This document shows, piece after piece, positions 8,167-15,776 of a stretch of DNA of 64,000 bases; the stretch's first letter is position 1; the number at the start of each line of letters is the position of its first letter. The notes beneath the pieces were generated by a model. It ran no database searches. It worked only from the letters and a program-made list of their open reading frames with translations, and was not told the DNA's origin. Both the position numbers and the translations under genes were made by a program. The DNA comes from CALZIK01 sp945787635 (GTDB lineage: Bacteria; Acidobacteriota; Thermoanaerobaculia; Multivoradales; JAHEKO01). Location of the stretch: positions 62,001-126,000 of the forward strand of contig CAMYNM010000016.1 of assembly GCA_947259725.1 (NCBI GenBank), given 5' to 3'.

Positions 8167-10646
8167 GCTCGGTTTCCTTGGGTCTCGAGCTTTCGCAGGA
8201 TGTCCGCGAAGACCGCCGCGGCCGTGACCTCGCGCCCGGCGCCCGGTCCCCGGACGACCAGCGGCATCTTGGCATAGCGACGGGTATGAAAAGCGATGAG
8301 GTTCTCGCCCGGCAGGAGATCGAAGCACGGGTGTTCCGGCCCGATCTCGGCTAGCGCGACCCGGGCTTGCGAGCGGTCCCACGTCGAAAGATAGGCGAGG
8401 CGCGTTCCGTTTTCGGCAGTGCTCTCCAGGCGTGACCGGAAGCCCTCGTCGAGCTCCGGCAGGCGGCGGGCGAACTCTTCGGGAGCCATTCCGGCCCAGG
8501 GCTCCGTCGGGATCCAGGGCTCCACCTCGAGGTCCGCCCTCTCGATGTCGGCGCCGGCGAGGCGGGCGAGAATGAGCAACTTGCGCGCCGCGTCTTCGCC
8601 GGCCAGGTCCTCCCGTGGATCGGGCTCGGTGTAACCGAGGTTTCGGGCGTGGGCGACGGCGTCGCTGAAGGACGCGCCACTCGCCAGCTCCGCGCACAGG
8701 AAGCTGGCGGTGCCGGAGAACACTCCTTCGACCCGGACGAGCTCGTCACCCGTGGCCACGAGATCGTTCAGCGTCCCCACCACCGGCAGGCCGGCGCCGA
8801 CCGTCGCCTCGTGGAGAAGGGCGCCGGGTCCGGCCTTCGCGAGCCTTTCGAGAGCGCGGTAGCGCTCCAGGTTGCCGGCGAGGGGTATCTTGTTGGCGGT
8901 GACCACGGTCACACCGGCGGCGAGGAGTCGTTCGTAGGTTTCGGCCATATCGTCCGCGGCTGTGCAGTCGACGAAAACCCGAACGGTGGAAGGGCTCGAC
9001 AGGGCGGCATTGACGAGGTCGTTGGCCGGTCTCTCGGCCGGGTCCGCGGCATCGCCGGCTTCGGGCTGGGCGCGCAGCTGTTCGAGCGCGGTCGAGGGCT
9101 CGATGCCGCGTGGGTCCACCAGCGCTTTCCTGCTGTTGCCGATGCCGTCGAGGCGAATGTGATGCTCCTGTGCGAGCTGCTCGAGGAGAGCCCCGCCGAC
9201 ACCTCCGACTCCGGCGAGAAAGAGACTCGCCGCCGGCGCTTCCTCTTCGAAGAACGCGTGATGGATGGCCTGTACCGCGCGCGCCTCGTCGTCGCGCTTG
9301 ACTACCACCGAGATGTTGAGCTCCGAGGATCCCTGCGCGATCGCTCGCACGTTGATGCCGCGCTCGCCTAAAATCGAGAACAACCGGCCCGCGATCCCCG
9401 GGTGCTCGCGCATCGCTGCGCCGACCACAGCGACGACGGCGACATCGTCCTCGACCTCGAGCTCGTCGATGTCTCCGGCGCGCCGATCGACTTCGAACTC
9501 CGCCTGGACGGCGGTCCGGGCGGCCTCCAGGTCCTCGGGCGCGACCGCGAAGCAGATGGAATGCTCGCTCGAGGCCTGCGTGATCAAAATGACGCTGACG
9601 CCGTGCCGGGCGAGTGCGCCGAAGAGCCGCATCGCGACACCCGGTACGCCCACCATGCCGTCGCCTTCGAGCCTGGCCATCGCCATGCCGCGAATCGAGG
9701 TAATGCCCCGCACCGGGCGGTCTTCGGGAGACATTCCGTCGGTAGGCTCGTCGGCCAGCTCGTCGGTAACCAGGGTGCCGGGGTGCTCCGGTTCAAAGGT
9801 GTTTTTGATCCACAACGGGATGCCGGCTGCTCGCACCGGGTGGACGCTCGGCGGGTGAACCACCTTGGCGCCGAAGTGCGACAACTCCATCAACTCGTCG
9901 TAGCGCAACCGGCGGAGCTGTCGGGCGGCGGTCACCAGGCGGGGATCGGCGCTCATCACGCCGCTGACGTCGGTCCAGAGCTCGACGGCCGAGGCGCCGA
10001 CCGCGTTGGCCACGATCGATGCCGTGAAATCGGATCCACCGCGGCCGAGGGTCGTCGTCTCGCCGTCGGGCGTCGCGCCCAGAAAACCGGTGATGACGGA
10101 AAAGCCGGCGGTGGTCTCGAAGTGCTTCTGAATTCGGGCGCGAGTCGCCTCGGCTTCCGGACGCGCGTTACCGTGGACGGCGTTGGTCACGATGAGCTGT
10201 CGCGCGTCCACGTCGGTGGCGTCGAGACCGGCTCGGCGCAGCGCGGCCGCGACCAGCGGCGCCGACAGGAGCTCGCCGCAGGCGAGAATCCGGTCGAGGC
10301 TTCGGGGGCTCGCCTCTCCGACCAGCCCGATGCCCTGGAGGAACTCGAGCAGCTGCCCGAGAAGCCTGCGGGTTCGGGCCTCCAGCTCGGTCACCTCGGT
10401 GGCGTCCGCCACGGCTCTCGCGGTCTCGAGGTGGCGCTCTTCGAGCCGGGCGACCAGGTTCGCGACCTCCTCGTCGCGCCGTTTCGCCGCGGCCGCCGCC
10501 TCTCCGAGCGCGTTGGTGACCCCGCCGAGGGCCGAGACCACCACCGCCACCTCGCCTCGAGCTGCCGCTGCGCGCACGATCTCCGCTACCCGGCCGATCC
10601 GGTCGGGAGTGGCGAGGGACGAGCCGCCGAACTTGAGGATTCGCAT
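8163..10646 (-). CDS. thrA: bifunctional aspartate kinase / homoserine dehydrogenase
   Basis: An 827-residue fusion catalysing the first and third steps from aspartate to homoserine. The N-terminal kinase begins MRILKFGGSSLATPDRIG and has GRGGSDFTASI and two ACT-type regulatory segments around residues 310-460. The homoserine dehydrogenase half starts near 465 with LFLAGVGGVGGALL and contains VTANKIPLAG and LGYTEPDPREDL. The start is the ATG at 10646, because the protein then begins directly with the conserved kinase motif; the frame stays open to a TTG at 10667 and neither start has a strong ribosome site. First gene of thrA-asd-thrB-thrC. It follows the membrane glycosyltransferase gene by 66 bp, so co-transcription with that gene is possible. 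No attenuator is visible. Confidence 0.95.
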   Translation of the reverse strand: MRILKFGGSSLATPDRIGRVAEIVRAAAARGEVAVVVSALGGVTNALGEAAAAAKRRDEEVANLVARLEERHLETARAVADATEVTELEARTRRLLGQLLEFLQGIGLVGEASPRSLDRILACGELLSAPLVAAALRRAGLDATDVDARQLIVTNAVHGNARPEAEATRARIQKHFETTAGFSVITGFLGATPDGETTTLGRGGSDFTASIVANAVGASAVELWTDVSGVMSADPRLVTAARQLRRLRYDELMELSHFGAKVVHPPSVHPVRAAGIPLWIKNTFEPEHPGTLVTDELADEPTDGMSPEDRPVRGITSIRGMAMARLEGDGMVGVPGVAMRLFGALARHGVSVILITQASSEHSICFAVAPEDLEAARTAVQAEFEVDRRAGDIDELEVEDDVAVVAVVGAAMREHPGIAGRLFSILGERGINVRAIAQGSSELNISVVVKRDDEARAVQAIHHAFFEEEAPAASLFLAGVGGVGGALLEQLAQEHHIRLDGIGNSRKALVDPRGIEPSTALEQLRAQPEAGDAADPAERPANDLVNAALSSPSTVRVFVDCTAADDMAETYERLLAAGVTVVTANKIPLAGNLERYRALERLAKAGPGALLHEATVGAGLPVVGTLNDLVATGDELVRVEGVFSGTASFLCAELASGASFSDAVAHARNLGYTEPDPREDLAGEDAARKLLILARLAGADIERADLEVEPWIPTEPWAGMAPEEFARRLPELDEGFRSRLESTAENGTRLAYLSTWDRSQARVALAEIGPEHPCFDLLPGENLIAFHTRRYAKMPLVVRGPGAGREVTAAAVFADILRKLETQGNRA

Positions 10647-10712
10647 GGGAGGCCGATTCTCTACCAAAACGGCTGCGGGCGCAGTGGCGGCTCGGCAGCC
10701 TGAAGACCGCGC

Positions 10713-12254
10713 TCAGCTGAAGCGCCGCAGGAGTGGCCAGGCTTCGGCGAGCGAGCTGCGTGGTCCACGGGCGATGAAGATCGGCAGATTGTTCTCGTAC
10801 GGCATGGCGTAGCGGCTGCGGACGGTCTCCACCTGGACCACTTCGTCGAAGAACTCGAGGTTCTCTTCGAGCGAGCTGCCGATGATGATCAGAATCTCCG
10901 GTTCGGCGCCTTCGGGCAGCCAGTACCAGTAGCTGTTGTGAGGGGACACGGCTCCGGGCAGTCCGAGCCTGCGCCCGAAGAGATCGATCGCGCCGGCCTC
11001 GCCGTAGTTCTGCCCGAAGATGAGGCACCGCTCGCGCTCTTCGGGCGTGAGCCGCTCGTAGGCGCGAGCCACGGCCTCGGCCATCTCCCGCCACCCGAAC
11101 TGATCGGCGTACTGCTGGGGCAGCGCTCCCTGCTCGTGCCGCTCTTCGGGACGTGGACTCAGACCGAGAGTCTGCGAATACATGATCATGGTTTCGGGCG
11201 GTAGCACCGGCAGCGCGATCGGGGTGAGTAGAATTCCGCCTGCAATCATCACCGCAAGGACCGCGACTTGGATCACGCGCCATCGTCCGCGGGCGAGTAG
11301 GCGCTCGAGCGTTATGGCGCCGGCCGCTAGGAGCGGCGGGTACGCCGGTCCGAGGTAGAAGGACTTGCTCTCACCGGCGGCGAGCAGGATGGCGACGGTG
11401 GTCAAATAGATCCAGCCGAAGATACGCCAGTGTCTGAACGCCGGTGCGAAAAGCAGCGCTCCCAGGCCCAGGATCCAGATCGGCGCATGGACCGGGCTCA
11501 TGAAGAAAGCCTGGCCAGCGAAGAACTGGGCCGGCGAGACGCTCACCATCTTGCCGGCCGCCGCGTTCGCCATGAACTCGAGTGTGGCCCAGCCATGGGT
11601 CGCCTGCCAGAGGACGTAGGGCGCGAACAAGGCGGCGGCGATGAGCCCCGCGAGCCACGGCCCGGGAGTCTTGAGAACTCGACGATGCGGCGTTGCCAAA
11701 AGTCCCACCAGAATGCCGGCGCCGAGCCAGAGCACGCTCAGTTTGTTGAGAAGCCCTAGACCGAGGACGAAGCCAAGGAGAATCCAGGCGCGGCGAGACG
11801 GGTTCTCGAGAACGTTCATCAGCAACCAGAATGTCGAGACCCAGATCAGCAGATCGAAGGAGTTCATCGAGAAGTAGTGATGGATCGCCAGATAGCCGCA
11901 GAGGGTGCCGGCGAGGCCGGTCACGGTCTGGGCGAACGTTCCTCCGCCCAACCGCCGGCAGATGCCGACCGCGAGCAGAACGCACAGGCCGCCGGCCAGC
12001 GCTGGAAGCAGCCGGACCACGACGAGCGAGTCTCCAAGGACGCCAGTCCAACCGGCGAGGATCCAGATCGAGAGCGGTGGATGATCCACGTACCCGAAGT
12101 CGAGATGCCGGGTCGAGGCGAGGTAGTAGAGCTCGTCGCGAAAATAGTCGTACTCGCCGATGGCGGAGAGAGACAGGAGCACGAAGAGCAGGGCGAGGCC
12201 CAGGCCCAACCGACCTGGCCGCCCGAAGAGCTGCGACAGACGCGTGGGTCCCAT
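10713..12254 (-). CDS. glycosyltransferase family 39-like integral membrane protein
   Basis: A polytopic membrane protein of 513 residues, related to the ArnT/PMT group that moves sugars from polyprenyl-phosphate donors. The first extracellular loop holds the characteristic acidic pair (YDYFRDELYYLA) followed by DHPPLSIWI. About ten hydrophobic helices follow, then a soluble C-terminal domain with ERCLIFGQNYGEAGAIDLFG, common in bacterial family members. The start is taken as ATG at 12254 (MGPTRLSQL); the open frame runs further upstream but into the divergent control region. The acceptor and donor cannot be told from sequence. Confidence 0.85.
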   Translation of the reverse strand: MGPTRLSQLFGRPGRLGLGLALLFVLLSLSAIGEYDYFRDELYYLASTRHLDFGYVDHPPLSIWILAGWTGVLGDSLVVVRLLPALAGGLCVLLAVGICRRLGGGTFAQTVTGLAGTLCGYLAIHHYFSMNSFDLLIWVSTFWLLMNVLENPSRRAWILLGFVLGLGLLNKLSVLWLGAGILVGLLATPHRRVLKTPGPWLAGLIAAALFAPYVLWQATHGWATLEFMANAAAGKMVSVSPAQFFAGQAFFMSPVHAPIWILGLGALLFAPAFRHWRIFGWIYLTTVAILLAAGESKSFYLGPAYPPLLAAGAITLERLLARGRWRVIQVAVLAVMIAGGILLTPIALPVLPPETMIMYSQTLGLSPRPEERHEQGALPQQYADQFGWREMAEAVARAYERLTPEERERCLIFGQNYGEAGAIDLFGRRLGLPGAVSPHNSYWYWLPEGAEPEILIIIGSSLEENLEFFDEVVQVETVRSRYAMPYENNLPIFIARGPRSSLAEAWPLLRRFS

Positions 12255-12290
12255 GTCCGCCGATCCTATCCGGGTTGGTTCTACCGGTGG

Positions 12291-12306
12291 CGGAAAACCG
12301 CTTGCA
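12291..12306 (+). promoter_or_regulatory. possible sigma54 -24/-12 promoter of bEBP1
   Basis: GG at 12292-12293 and GC at 12304-12305 are exactly 10 bases apart, with TTGCA at the -12 element. The -24 side is imperfect (CGGAAA rather than TGGCAC). The expected start would be near 12317, 32 bp before the ATG of the sigma54 activator, so it would mean self-activation. It is weaker than the other sigma54-type sites in this window. Confidence 0.4.
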
Positions 12307-12348
12307 CAAACCCGGCGCTTCTCCCACAATCCCCGGTCGGGAGCGAAC

Positions 12349-13797
12349 ATGCCGATCGACATCCTTTGCGTTCTCGAGCCCGGCCTGTTGGGAATCGAAT
12401 TGAAGCGCCGGCTGGAGCCGAGCCAGGTCGCGCTGGCCACCGAAGAGAGCGAGATCCGTAAATCCCTGCGACTTCACGGTGCCGAGCTCGTCGTGGCCAG
12501 TACGGACCTTCTGGCGTCGCCGATCGAAAACTGGATCCGGGAGATTAGAGATCTCCCCGATGTTCCCGACGTGGTCTTGATCCACCGCGAAGAGGATCCC
12601 AAGTTCCGGGCGGCGATGGTTCGAGCGGGCTGCATGGCGGTCCTGGCTCCCGAGCTGCCGGTGGATGACCTTGTCGAGACTCTTCAGGCCCTCATTCAAC
12701 GTCGCATCAACCAGGTGCGAAGGGTCGTCCACGCGACCTCGCCTCTCGGACGGAGCCGTCTGCAGGACTTCGTCTCGCACAGCCCGGCGATGCACGAGTT
12801 CCTCGCCGTCGCCCGCAGGGTCGTTGACACCGACAGTTCTCTGCTCCTGCTGGGCGAGACCGGCACCGGCAAGGAGCGGCTCGCTCGAGCGCTGCACGAG
12901 GAGGGGCGTCGCTGCGACGGTCCGTTCGTGGCGGTCAACTGCGGAGCGATCCCCGAGACGCTCCTCGAGAGCGAGCTCTTCGGTCACGAGAAGGGCGCGT
13001 TCACCGGCGCCTCCCAGGCGCGAAAGGGGTACTTTGAGCAGGCGGAAGGGGGAACGCTGTTTCTCGACGAGATCGGCGAGATACCCCTGCACCTTCAGGT
13101 CAAGCTGCTGAGAGTGCTCGAAGATCGGCGAGTTCAGCGACTGGGAGCGGAGACTTCCTTCGCGCTCGACTGTCGGATGGTCGCGGCGACGAACCGCGAT
13201 CTCGAGCGGGAGGTCGAGGCGGGCCGATTTCGCAGGGATCTCTACTATCGCCTGGCGGTCGTCACCTTGACGATTCCAGCCCTGCGGCAGCGCTCCGAGG
13301 ACGTCCAGGCCCTGTTCGAGAGCTACGTCGAGCACTTTCGCATCGCGCTCAATCGGCCGATTTACGGAGTCCGAGCACCCGCCATCGAGGCGCTGGTTCG
13401 GTACCCGTGGCCCGGCAATGTGCGCGAGCTCATCAACGTCGTCGAGCGAGCCGTGCTGTTGTCCCGCGGCCCGGAGATCCGGCTGACCGACCTGCCACGG
13501 GCGATCTCGTCATTGGCGCCGGCCGGTTCCGGCTCCGAGGGCATTGGCGCACCACCGACCTCAGAGTCACCACCGCCGTGGGTGGACCTTCCGCTCCGGG
13601 AGGCGCGAAGAGAGGTTCTGGAAGGCTTCGAGCGCGCGTACCTTAGTCATCAGTTGCGGATCGCGAGGGGACGGATCGGCGAAACCGCGCGGCGGGTCGG
13701 GATCAGCGAACGGTCGCTGTACGACCTGATGCGACGGTACCGGCTCTGGAAGGAAGACTTCCGCTCCGACGATCCGGACCCGGGCGTTTCGAGCTAG
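12349..13797 (+). CDS. sigma54-dependent transcriptional activator with degenerate receiver (bEBP1)
   Basis: A 482-residue bacterial enhancer-binding protein. Residues 1 to about 120 resemble a receiver domain, but the phospho-accepting Asp position (end of strand 3, ELVVAS) is Ser and the acidic pocket of strand 1 is not conserved. The AAA+ domain (about 145-380) has Walker A GETGTGKE, the sigma54-contacting loop GAFTGA, Walker B TLFLDEIGE, and the sensor/arginine-finger region. A Fis-type helix-turn-helix ends the protein (GRIGETARRVGISERSLYDL). The ATG at 12349 has GGGAG about 5 bases upstream. It is a paralogue of the activator at 23776-25206. It lies next to two tiny genes with sigma54-type promoters, which makes them its likely targets. 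Confidence 0.93.
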   Translation: MPIDILCVLEPGLLGIELKRRLEPSQVALATEESEIRKSLRLHGAELVVASTDLLASPIENWIREIRDLPDVPDVVLIHREEDPKFRAAMVRAGCMAVLAPELPVDDLVETLQALIQRRINQVRRVVHATSPLGRSRLQDFVSHSPAMHEFLAVARRVVDTDSSLLLLGETGTGKERLARALHEEGRRCDGPFVAVNCGAIPETLLESELFGHEKGAFTGASQARKGYFEQAEGGTLFLDEIGEIPLHLQVKLLRVLEDRRVQRLGAETSFALDCRMVAATNRDLEREVEAGRFRRDLYYRLAVVTLTIPALRQRSEDVQALFESYVEHFRIALNRPIYGVRAPAIEALVRYPWPGNVRELINVVERAVLLSRGPEIRLTDLPRAISSLAPAGSGSEGIGAPPTSESPPPWVDLPLREARREVLEGFERAYLSHQLRIARGRIGETARRVGISERSLYDLMRRYRLWKEDFRSDDPDPGVSS

Positions 13798-13937
13798 GAC
13801 CGGTAGCCAAGCACGAGCCGCGCGATTGCGCGTTGGGCTTTGTCGGGCGGAAGCTCGCGTCGGAGCTCCGCTTTGCGACGCCGAATGTGCTTGCGCGCGG
13901 AACGAGAGAGCTTGGCTCGAGGGGCTGCTGCGTCCAT
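13794..13937 (-). CDS. small basic protein of 47 residues
   Basis: A short ORF from ATG at 13937, with a good ribosome site (GAGGAA, about 7 bases upstream) and, 63 bp further up, a perfect sigma54-type promoter on the same strand. The product is about one-third Arg plus Lys (MDAAAPRAKLSRSARKHIRR...), is predicted helical, and ends LVLGYRS. No family is recognised; nucleic-acid or ribosome binding is only a guess from charge. Its stop overlaps the stop of bEBP1 on the other strand by 3 bp. The promoter and ribosome site together make it likely to be real in spite of its size. Confidence 0.65.
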   Translation of the reverse strand: MDAAAPRAKLSRSARKHIRRRKAELRRELPPDKAQRAIARLVLGYRS

Positions 13938-13999
13938 GGTCGATTCCTCTTCGCTGAAGCGGCGGCGAGATCGCTGCCGCTTCGGGGATGTTTCAAACA

Positions 14000-14014
14000 G
14001 CAAACCCAGTGCCA
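14000..14014 (-). promoter_or_regulatory. sigma54 promoter (minus strand) of the 47-residue protein
   Basis: Read on the minus strand the site is TGGCACTGGGTTTGC, which matches the TGGCAC-N5-TTGC consensus at every fixed position, with GG-N10-GC spacing. Transcription should start near 13988, leaving a leader of about 50 bases before the ATG at 13937. Confidence 0.75.
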
Positions 14015-14068
14015 TGACTGGACTCCCCGCCGGCGCGCTCGAGCTGGGCTCGAAGGTGTACCTACTGA

Positions 14069-14117
14069 CCGATCGGAAGTACGGCCTCCGATTCGGTTCG
14101 GCGAATCGGTTCCGATC
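14069..14117. promoter_or_regulatory. inverted-repeat cluster, candidate enhancer for divergent sigma54 promoters
   Basis: The stretch contains CCGATCGG (14069-14076), a perfect inverted repeat CCGATTCG-N6-CGAATCGG (14088-14109) and ATCGG-TT-CCGAT (14105-14116). It is centred about 110 bp upstream of one predicted sigma54 start and about 125 bp upstream of the other, the distance usual for activator sites. GATCGG-like words are common in GC-rich DNA, so symmetry and position are the main support. Confidence 0.5.
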
Positions 14118-14197
14118 CGCTCCTGACCAACGGGCCTTCGGTCCCGTGCCGTCGTGGGGAAGGCGGTGCCCGCGCGTACCGCGGTAGCTCCAGGAAG

Positions 14198-14213
14198 TGG
14201 AACAGACCTTGCT
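14198..14213 (+). promoter_or_regulatory. sigma54 promoter (plus strand) of the Lys/Ala/Pro-rich small protein
   Basis: TGGAACAGACCTTGCT has GG at 14199-14200 and GC at 14211-14212, 10 bases apart. It differs from TGGCAC-N5-TTGC only at the fourth base and is followed by a T-run. The predicted start is near 14224, 58 bp before the ATG at 14282. Confidence 0.7.
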
Positions 14214-14281
14214 TTTCAGTTCACATGCACTGCCACTGTCCTGCGCGTGGTGCGCAGGTCCGGAGCAGTCAAGGAGACAAG

Positions 14282-14407
14282 ATGAAGAAGTCACAACCCG
14301 CGAAGCCGGCTGCAAAGCCCGCTACCAAGCCCAAGGCGCCCGCGAAGGCCGCGCCCCCGAAGTCCGCAAAGCCCAAGGCCGCGCCCCAGGGCCCGACCAA
14401 GCGGTAG
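14282..14407 (+). CDS. 41-residue Lys/Ala/Pro-rich protein
   Basis: ATG at 14282 is preceded by AAGGAG (14271-14276), a sigma54-type promoter at 14198 lies upstream, and a strong terminator follows 9 bp after the stop, so this is a self-contained transcription unit. The product (MKKSQPAKPAAKPATKPK... to GPTKR) is almost only Lys, Ala, Pro, Ser and Gly, like the tail of a histone H1-like protein. It is probably disordered and could bind DNA, RNA or polyphosphate. Function is not known. It is divergent from the other small basic gene. Confidence 0.7.
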   Translation: MKKSQPAKPAAKPATKPKAPAKAAPPKSAKPKAAPQGPTKR

Positions 14408-14415
14408 GATTGGCT

Positions 14416-14451
14416 GCCGGCTGGCGGCTCCCCGCCGCCAGCCGGCGTTTT
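14416..14451 (+). terminator. rho-independent terminator
   Basis: A perfect 13-bp GC-rich stem (14416-14428 with 14434-14446), a 5-base loop and then GTTTT. It ends the 41-residue protein's transcript. Confidence 0.85.
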
Positions 14452-14630
14452 CAGATCTCGTCTCGTCTCCCTTAAAAGAAAAGCAAGAAGAGAATCAGTC
14501 GCGGGCGGTCTCGGGCGCGCCTGTGAACAGGTTGATCGCCATGGCCATCCGGCGGCCGCGATGGGAGCATGGATCATGGTAGCGAGGACCGCGAGGGCCG
14601 CCCGTTAGTCGCAGGAGCCAAGCCGACACC

Positions 14631-14657
14631 GGGGGCCTGGGTGGGGGGAGGTAGGGG
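14631..14657 (+). other. G-quadruplex-type motif
   Basis: Four G-runs of at least three (5, 3, 6 and 4 bases) are separated by loops of 3, 1 and 5 bases, which fits the G3-N1-7 rule. It is in non-coding DNA about 200 bp after the terminator at 14416-14451. Folding in vivo is not shown. Confidence 0.5.
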
Positions 14658-14950
14658 AGTTTACGCGCCGTGAGGGACGCGAAGGTGGGAGTGCGGAGCG
14701 CCGCTGACGGGCGGCGAGGCCGATATGGGATGGGAATTCGATGAGGAGGCCCCCGGCATGGTTGGTCGATTCTCGGTGCGCTGTTCTTGAGGCTCGTCTC
14801 GGAAGCGGTACTGGCCCACGGGATTTTCGAGCCTCAAGTATTTAGAGACACGGGTGGTCGGAAAGGTTCCCGTTCTCGAGGCCCGGCAGGGCCGTTGAAA
14901 GTCGTTCCCCGCAGGAACCCGAGCCGCTCGCCCTGTCTCTCAGGAAGTGA

Positions 14951-15014
14951 GCCCATGAGCCCATGAGCCCATGAGCCCATGAGCCCATCAACCCATCAAC
15001 CCATCAACCGATGA
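14951..15014 (+). repeat. eight-copy 8-bp tandem repeat upstream of DUF2202 gene
   Basis: Eight consecutive 8-mers: four GCCCATGA, one GCCCATCA, two ACCCATCA and one ACCGATGA. It ends 32 bp before the ATG at 15047 and so lies in the promoter or leader of that gene. Copy-number change by slippage could alter expression. Confidence 0.85.
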
Positions 15015-15046
15015 CAAACCGAATTTCAAGAAGGAGAGGGTTTTCC

Positions 15047-15721
15047 ATGAAACGAATCACGTTGGCCCTGATGGCAGCCTTGATGATCGCTCCGTTGGCC
15101 GGAGCCCAACCGATCCCGGATGCCTCGAGCTGCGACCTCGACACGATCCTGGACGAGATCCCGGCCGAAAAGCTGAGAAAGAAGGAGAAGAACAACCTGC
15201 TTTTCATGCGGGAAGAAGAGAAGCTGGCTCGGGACGTCTACCTGTCCCTGTACGAGGACTGGGATCTTCGGATCTTCCGCCAGATTTCGAGATCGGAACG
15301 AGCGCACATGGCTTCGGCTCTGGTGCTGATCGAGAAGTACGGGCTCGAAGATCCGGTCGGCGACAACCCGGTGGGCGTCTTCACTGATCCCAACCTCCAG
15401 GATCTCTACGAAGAGCTCTCGGCTGCCGGTAAGGCTTCGCTTGAAGGGGCTCTCGCGGTGGGTGCCTTGATCGAAGACCTGGATATCTACGATCTGCAGC
15501 GCGTCTACGGCAAGACCAACAACGACGACCTGCAGGTCTTGTATCAGAATCTGATGAAGGGCTCGCGCAACCACCTGCGCGCATTCACGGACCTGCTCGA
15601 GCGCTATGGCGAGAGCTACGAGCCGGCATTCATCACGTCGGAGGAGTACGAGGCGATTCTCCACTCTTCGGCGGAGCGGGGCATTGTCGGGCTGGAAGGC
15701 GAGTGGCTCTGCGGGGGCTAG
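15047..15721 (+). CDS. exported DUF2202 ferritin-like protein
   Basis: 224 residues from ATG at 15047, preceded by a strong AGGAGAGGG ribosome site; an upstream in-frame ATG at 15011 lacks one. Residues 1-20 are a signal peptide (MKRITLALMAALMIAPLAGA). The mature part matches the DUF2202 four-helix ferritin-like family: LLFMREEEKLARDVYL, RSERAHMASAL, LYEELSAAGKASL with LIEDLDIYDLQ, and GSRNHLRAF. The Glu and His residues in these helices are those expected to bind a di-metal centre. Family members are periplasmic or secreted with no settled role; metal binding or oxidative-stress protection is an inference. Confidence 0.85.
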   Translation: MKRITLALMAALMIAPLAGAQPIPDASSCDLDTILDEIPAEKLRKKEKNNLLFMREEEKLARDVYLSLYEDWDLRIFRQISRSERAHMASALVLIEKYGLEDPVGDNPVGVFTDPNLQDLYEELSAAGKASLEGALAVGALIEDLDIYDLQRVYGKTNNDDLQVLYQNLMKGSRNHLRAFTDLLERYGESYEPAFITSEEYEAILHSSAERGIVGLEGEWLCGG

Positions 15722-15776
15722 CGACAGCAGCAGAGCGGAGGAACCCGCTCGCGGTCGTTGATGGAGCGCCTCGGGG

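Larger units (their letters stand above)
14452..15046. other. non-coding stretch of about 595 bp
   Basis: No ORF with a credible start or ribosome site was found on either strand. The stretch holds a G-run motif (14631-14657), a few short imperfect hairpins and the 8-bp tandem repeat at 14951-15014. No tRNA, tmRNA, RNase P or known riboswitch core was recognised. A small RNA cannot be excluded. Confidence 0.6.

Noticed and set aside
12289..12305. A TGGC at 12288-12291 as the -24 element before bEBP1
   Set aside because: Its GG is 13 bases from the GC; only the GG at 12292-12293 gives the required 10-base spacing, so the weaker match was used.
14269..14577. Minus-strand 102-residue ORF opposite the Lys/Ala/Pro-rich gene
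   Set aside because: It is the reverse of a repetitive low-complexity gene and its terminator, with no ribosome site.
14951..15014. Short repeats that could suggest a CRISPR array
   Set aside because: Units are 8 bp with no spacers and no cas genes nearby; it is a simple tandem repeat.
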